NCBI GenBank assembly: GCA_023105745.1
Contig: JALGQZ010000002.1
Coordinates: 75,557,285-75,621,284 of the forward strand
Length of the DNA stretch: 64,000 bases
Direction: 5' to 3'
DNA from: Austropuccinia psidii
Lineage: Eukaryota; Basidiomycota; Pucciniomycetes; Pucciniales; Sphaerophragmiaceae
The translations under genes and the position numbers were made by a program. The stretch's first letter is position 1. Every line of letters starts with the position of its first letter. Below, one piece after another: positions 58,469 through 64,000 of the stretch. The notes beneath the pieces are model-generated. The model had not been told where the DNA came from, did not search any database, and was given only the letters and a program-made list of their open reading frames with translations.

Positions 58469-61400
58469 CCTTGTCCAAAGATGTTGTAAATACTTTAACA
58501 GAAATTAAAAATAGTATATTACCTCTAAAAGAAATTAAAAACAGTTTATTATCACTACAAGAAATAAATAACAATTTATCTTCTTTAACAAAAATTGTTG
58601 TGCAAAACAAAAAAGAAATTGACAACATTAAGTTTATTGTTGAAAATAATAAACCAAAGAATTTAATTGACAATACTCAAAAATTAATACAAGGACAACA
58701 AGAATTGTATAAATACATAAAAGATATCAAAGACAAGACTTTGACAATCAATTATGATGTGAGTATTGACAATCTTACAGAAAAATTAAATAAATTAAGT
58801 ATTTCTGTAGAAAAATTTGAAGAAAAAACTTCATCACACCAAAAATCACTTTTGGACCATGTGGAAAAAAGTGATGAAGCAAGAATGCATCTGAAAGATG
58901 ATATTCAAAGTGAAATAAGGCTTATTACAGAAAAAATGGATAAGATTAATGAGGCTAACTTACATATGCCAAAGTTATCAACACCATTTTCTCATATAAG
59001 AAGCCCTGTTAAAACAAAAGAGGAATTGTCAAATCCTTTCATAACAGACTTGAGTCATCAAGACAACAACCAAGTCTTAATGAAAGAAGCACCTCAATTG
59101 AAGGAATGGCCAACATTCACAGGAGAAGGTGAATATGACCACATGTCATTTATTAAAACAATTGACATGTTACAAGAAGACTATGCCATACCAGATGAAT
59201 TAATCACTGCAAGATTACATTCATTATTTGAGAAATCTGCAAAAAGATGGTATTATGGCATAAGACAGACAAATGGTAAAAATACCTGGTCTTGGTGGAA
59301 ACAAGAAATAATCACCAAGTGGGCAAATGATGCCTGGAGGTATAAGATAGAAAATGCATTTGAAAACTCTTTCTTTGACCCAGAGAAAGATAAACCTTTA
59401 ACTTGGTTCTTAAAACAAGTTGACAGGCTTAATGCACTGTACCCAGAAATGTCACAGAAGATGGTGCACATGAAAATACTCCAAAAATGTGGAGGGGAAC
59501 TAGAACATGCCCTAAGAAGCAGGTGTATAGAACCATGCTCCACAGAAGAGTATATAAATGCACTAGAAGATATAGTGACAAGAACAAAAATTGGCAGGAC
59601 TTGGAAAAGATTGGACATTAAAAGCCCAAATAAACCATTTATCAAGAAAGATAAATCAAAAGAATCCTTTAAACCCAATACATCCAACAATAATGAGCAA
59701 AGAAAATGCCATAAATGTGGAGGTATTGGACACTTAGCCAATAATTGCCTTAAAAAAGCAAAGATTAATGAAATTGTGGAAACAGAAAACCACAATGACA
59801 AAGAAGAAGAATCTGACTCTGAAAAAGAGACAGAAGAATCAGAAAGCTCTGAAAGTGATGAAATCAATATAATTAATGCACAAATTAATAATATTGATAT
59901 AATTTATGAAGTACTGGATGTTAACTCAAACTTGCCACAAGTTGGAACATCTGACACAAATCTGACAAACATACAAGATGCCAAAATGTATAGAACCAAA
60001 CCTGCAAGAGGAATGGGATATACAGCTGGAAAATCAAGTATTAGTATTGTTATGGTTGATAACCAAGAAGGAAAGGTTAACTTGGATACAGGAGCATATT
60101 GCACCTGTGTTGGCAAAAGTTATTTAAAAACCATTGTCCCAGACTGGCAAGAAAAACTTATGCCAATACAAGGTGTCAAATTTAGTAGTGCAAGTGAGAG
60201 CATGAAGCCCCTTGGAATAATTGATTTAACACTAATTTTTCCTCATCCCTCACAATGTGTCAGAATCAAAGTAGAGTTTGTAGTAATGGACAACTGTACT
60301 AGTAATCATTTCATACTTGGAAATGACTACTTATCAATCTATGGTATAGATATCTCCAACCAAAAGGATAGATATTTTACCATAGGAGATAATAAAAGAC
60401 AAAAGTTTGGATTCTTAAATAACAAAAAACAAATCACAGTTATTAAGAATGAGGAAAAAATTCCAGAAAAAGAACTTTTTATATCTGAACAACTCAAAGA
60501 GGCAGAATTCAATCAAGAATTAACAGAAAAAATGAAAGAAAAATTGATTGACCTCTTATTTAAGTATAAAAATGCCTTTGCAACTGACAAAGAGCCACTA
60601 GGTGCCATAATTGGACATGAAGTGGATATAATTCTTAATGTATAAAAACCTTACCCACCTTTATTAAGAAGACCTGCTTATCCAGCCAGTCCAAGAGCTA
60701 GAGAAGCCCTAGAGGTGCACATTAAAGAATTAATGGACCTTGGAGTATTAAGAAAGGTGGGAAATAATGAGCAAGTAGAAGTTACTACACCTGTCATTAT
60801 AACTTGGCATAATGGAAAATCAAGGATGGTAGGAGACTTCAGAGCCCTGAATACCTATACCATTCCAGACAGATATCCAATACCCAGAATCCATGAGACA
60901 TTGACCCAATTGTCACAAGCTAAGTTCATCACAGCTATGGATGCTCTTAAGGGTTTTCATCAAAATGTCTTAACAGACAATGCCAAGAAACTACTAAGAA
61001 TAATAGTCCATTGTGGAATTTTTGAATACTTAAGAATGCCATTTGGGATAAAAAATGCACCTTCCCATTATCAAAGAATGATGAATACCATATTTCCTGA
61101 AGAATTATCAGAAGGATGGTTAATAATCTACATTGATGATATCATAGTTTGCTCAGAAACTTGGGAAAATCACCTGACAAGACTAGAAAAGGTACTACAG
61201 AAAATAGTCCAAGTAAATATGAAAATTTCATTGAAAAAGTGTCATTTTGCATATAGTGAATTATAAGCCCTAGGACATGTAGTATCTGGACTTAGTCTAG
61301 GCATAGACAAAAATAAAGTAGCAGCAGTACTACTTAAACCAATGCCTCAAACTAAAAAAGAAATGCAATCATTTCTAGGATTTGCTGGTTACTATAGACA

Positions 61401-63573
61401 GCATATAAAGGACTTTGCAAAGATTGCTAAATCCTTGTATAAGCTATGTGACCAACAAACAGTCTATGAGATGACAGAAGAAAGAGTCAAGGCATATGAA
61501 GAATTGAAAAATTCTTTAACAAATGCCCCATTTCTTCTAATGCCAGATTGGAAACTACCTTTCAAACTGTACATTGATGCTTGTGGAGAAGGACTAGGTG
61601 CTGCACTTCACCAAACACAAATTATCAATGATAAACCAGTGGAAGGACCAATTTGTTTCATTTCAAGGCAGATAAAGCCAACAGAAGCAAGGTATGGAGC
61701 AAGCCAAATGGAATGCTTATGCCTAGTGTGGGCTTTAGAAAAGCTGCATTATTATTTGGATGGCACAGTATTTGATGTAATCACAGACTGTAATGCTGTG
61801 AAATCACTATTAAATATGAAGACTCCAAATAGACATATGCTAAGATGGCAAATTGCTATCCAAGAATATAGGGGAAATATGACTATTGTTCATAAATCTG
61901 GAAATATTCATAAAAATGCAGATGGTCTTAGCAGATGGGCTCTAGCAAATACCCCTGACAATCCAGCATGGGTACCACAAGAAGAGCACCATATAGAAGG
62001 AATATGTGTTACAGACATTGGCACAGAATTCTTTAACCAAGTTAAAGAAAGCTATAAGACAGACAAAAATTGCCATATCTTAAGCCAACTTCTAATGAAA
62101 GACTGCAAAGATCCATCACTTTCATCAAAACTAGATGAAATATGGAAAAAAGCATATGATGAAGGAAGATTCCACCTCCTTGATGGAATCCTTTACCATA
62201 GAACAAAACACACATGTGTTATGGCCTTAACAGATAGAACCCTGATAAACGCTATTTTACATGAGTGTCATGATAGTGTTGTATCTGGACATCTCTCAGA
62301 AGATAGGACACTAGAGAGGGTGAAAACCTGCTCTTGGTGGCCAAATTGGAAAAAAGATGTTGCAGAGTACTGCCAAACCTGTGACAGATGCCAAAGAGCC
62401 AACAGAGCCACAGGAAAGAAATTTGGAATGATGATCCAAATCCAAGAACCAAAATCCCCATGGGAAATAGTTCATATGGATTGGGTAACAGCTTTACCTC
62501 CAGGAGGAGACAGGAGTTATAATGCATGTCTAGTGTTAGTTGACAGGTACAGTAAAACTCCCATGTTCTTACCATGTCATAAAGATGACACAGCTATGGA
62601 TACAGCCATAATGATATGGAATAAAGTCATTAGCCACACAGGCTTATTCCAAAATATTATAAGTGACAGAGACCCAAAGTTCACTTCAGCATTATGGACA
62701 AACCTCCATAACTTGTTTGGGACAAAGTTATCATTCTCAACAGCTTATCATCCTCAAACTGATGGTCTAGCAGAAAGAATGATACAAACCCTAGAGGATA
62801 TGATCAGAAGATTCTGTGCTTATGGGCTAGAATTCAAAGATTCTGATGGTTTTACCCATGATTGGTGTACACTAATACCAGCACTTGAACTGGCATATAA
62901 GACATCAATCCATTCTTCTACTGGCAAAACACCAGCAATGCTAGATAAAGGTTGGAATCCAAGACTTCCTTATGATACCCTCAAAAAGGACTTAGTGGAT
63001 ATACATCCAACAGCAAGCAGTTTCAAGATAATGCTTGACAAAGCAAGACACCATGCAAACAGATGCATGCAAGATTCTTTTAAATATGCAAAAGAAAGAT
63101 GGGATAAAATTCATAAGCCACCTGACTTCAAAATAGGGGACTTGGTTTTAGTATCAACCCTTAATTTCAATAACATAAAAGGCCCAAAGAAATTGAAAGA
63201 TTCCTTTGCAGGACCATTTATGATAAAAGCACTTCATGGACCCAATGCTGTGCAATTAGAACTCACAGGTGAACTAATGAACAAACACCCAACTTTCCCT
63301 GTAAGTCTGATAAAACCTTACAGTTCAAGTGACAAGGAATTATTTCCACTAAGAAATAAACCCCCACTTGAAATTCCCCCCTTGGAGGAAGGAGAGGAAA
63401 AGAGAATAGTAAAAGTCCTTAAAGAAAGAAGGACAAGAAACAAAAAAGAAAGGGAATACCTTGTAAGGTATAGAAATTCAACTCAAGAAGGTGAATGGCT
63501 ACTTGAGAAAGATATAACAAATGCTGATAAATTACTAAGAAGGTTCAGACATGAAAGAAAACCTGAAAAATAA
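57775..63573 (+). pseudogene. gag-pol of element D (intact frame except two stops)
   Basis: One frame of about 1930 codons from ATG 57775 to TAA 63571. Stops are TAA at 60643-60645 (GAA in B and G) and TAA at 61264-61266 (AAA in sisters). Residue positions: polar N-terminus 1-225, coiled coil about 230-410, capsid about 443-580, zinc knuckle [14 protein letters not shown] about 645-658, protease LDTGAYC about 769-775. RT has MPFGIKNAP (61035) and YIDD (61129-61140). RNase H starts at about 61560. Integrase has HHCC (62256-62395), MDWV (about 62475), ISDRD (about 62660) and GLAERM (about 62765). The C-terminal end is a chromodomain-like YLVRYRN. All catalytic residues looked for are present, so only the two stops appear to disable it. 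Confidence 0.9.
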
Positions 63574-63679
63574 AAAGTTAAGCATTATTGAGCTTCAAGA
63601 CTAACAAAAGTCTATTGAAGAGGTAGGACAGTGGATGATACCCTAATCACATATATCAGATTGTGGTACAATCTTTTTT

Positions 63680-63691
63680 GGTGGTAGGGAA
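63680..63691 (+). other. Polypurine tract of element D
   Basis: GGTGGTAGGGAA directly before the 3' LTR, as in B. Confidence 0.8.
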
Positions 63692-64000
63692 TGTGAGCCT
63701 TTGAGATATGACCACATACCCAATAAGGTCACAAAAAATACTCAGAATAATCATACCTTTAATATAATTATATTAAAATTAATTAGAATAATTATACACT
63801 AAAAATAATTACTCAAATATACAAAAAATACCATAAATTGGTACTAAAATTGGTTTAACTTAAAAACCAATGAATGAACATGTGAAATAAATTATACCAT
63901 TGGATTCCCCATGGAAAAATACACATATACCATTTTTATGGCATATCTGTAAAGCCAATATTTAAGGAATTATAAGGTACAATACCTTATAAAAACCATA
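63692..64000 (+). repeat. 3' LTR of element D (first 309 bases)
   Basis: TGTGAGCCTTTGAG onward follows the 5' LTR (55042-55350) almost base for base and is cut by the window end. Confidence 0.95.

Larger units (their letters stand above)
55042..64000 (+). mobile_element. Element D: Ty3/gypsy reference copy of the B/D/G family (3' LTR runs off)
   Basis: 5' LTR, primer site, leader, spliced overlapping gene, nearly intact gag-pol, polypurine tract and the first 309 bases of the 3' LTR. The left flank is CAATT (55037-55041); its duplicate lies outside the window. It is the least damaged element here, with two stops and no frameshift. The visible part of its 3' LTR looks the same as the 5' LTR except for a few bases, which suggests recent insertion. 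Confidence 0.95.

Noticed and set aside
59253..59867. 204-codon antisense frame over D's gag (also seen in B)
   Set aside because: It is the mirror of a strongly biased gag coding sequence. No start context or domain was found.
60643..61266. TAA read as glutamate or another sense codon in this genome
   Set aside because: TAA also ends gag-pol in D and B and the accessory frame in D and H, at conserved positions. The internal TAAs differ between copies, which fits ordinary damage.

Overview
The window is almost wholly transposable-element DNA from an AT-rich, CpG-poor, intron-bearing fungal genome. The Gag of the self-priming Ty3 family, the Tnp2-like transposase and the size of the nest all point to a basidiomycete. 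They most resemble a rust fungus (Pucciniales), and Austropuccinia psidii would be my first guess from memory. The organism is inferred, not proven. I found no rRNA, tRNA or CRISPR array and no complete ordinary host gene.

Layout. A nest of Ty3/gypsy LTR retrotransposons fills about 1-49262. The oldest visible layer is copy G (+ strand, 30837-46505). It was hit by A (+, ends at 30836), by H (+, 32805-43079, target duplication CCTAA) and by F (+, 46506-49262, truncated). A was itself hit by three minus-strand elements: Z (only its 5' LTR and leader lie here, 1-2377), B (8057-18704, inside A's chromodomain) and C (20078-29758, target duplication AGTAC). A non-LTR stretch follows: a CpG-rich minisatellite, a probably intact spliced CACTA/Tnp2-like transposase (50025-53185, -) and a divergent spliced gene of unknown function (54146-55041). 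That gene is cut by element D (+, 55042-64000, 3' LTR running off the window).

Families. B, D and G are one family with LTRs of about 2 kb. H and Z form a related family, and C is a third, more distant one. B, D, H, Z and C share a primer site complementary to the last 16 nt of one tRNA, probably tRNA-Pro. A and F belong to a different, Tf1/sushi-like lineage. Its leader is complementary to a site inside its own LTR, which suggests self-priming. All gag-pol genes in the window are broken by stops, frameshifts, nested insertions or lost catalytic residues. D is the least damaged, with two stops.

Most unusual signal. In C, B/D/G and H there is a second reading frame overlapping the 5' part of gag. 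In every copy the same exon plan appears: an acceptor AG followed by TG, an upstream exon of 144-300 nt ending in phase 1 at a GT donor, an intron that contains the Gag-Pol ATG, and a second exon in the overlapping frame. Exon phases close exactly in all three families. In C a consensus donor ending in A would create the AUG by splicing (A|TG). This predicts a spliced, overprinted accessory protein of about 200-330 residues made at the expense of Gag-Pol.
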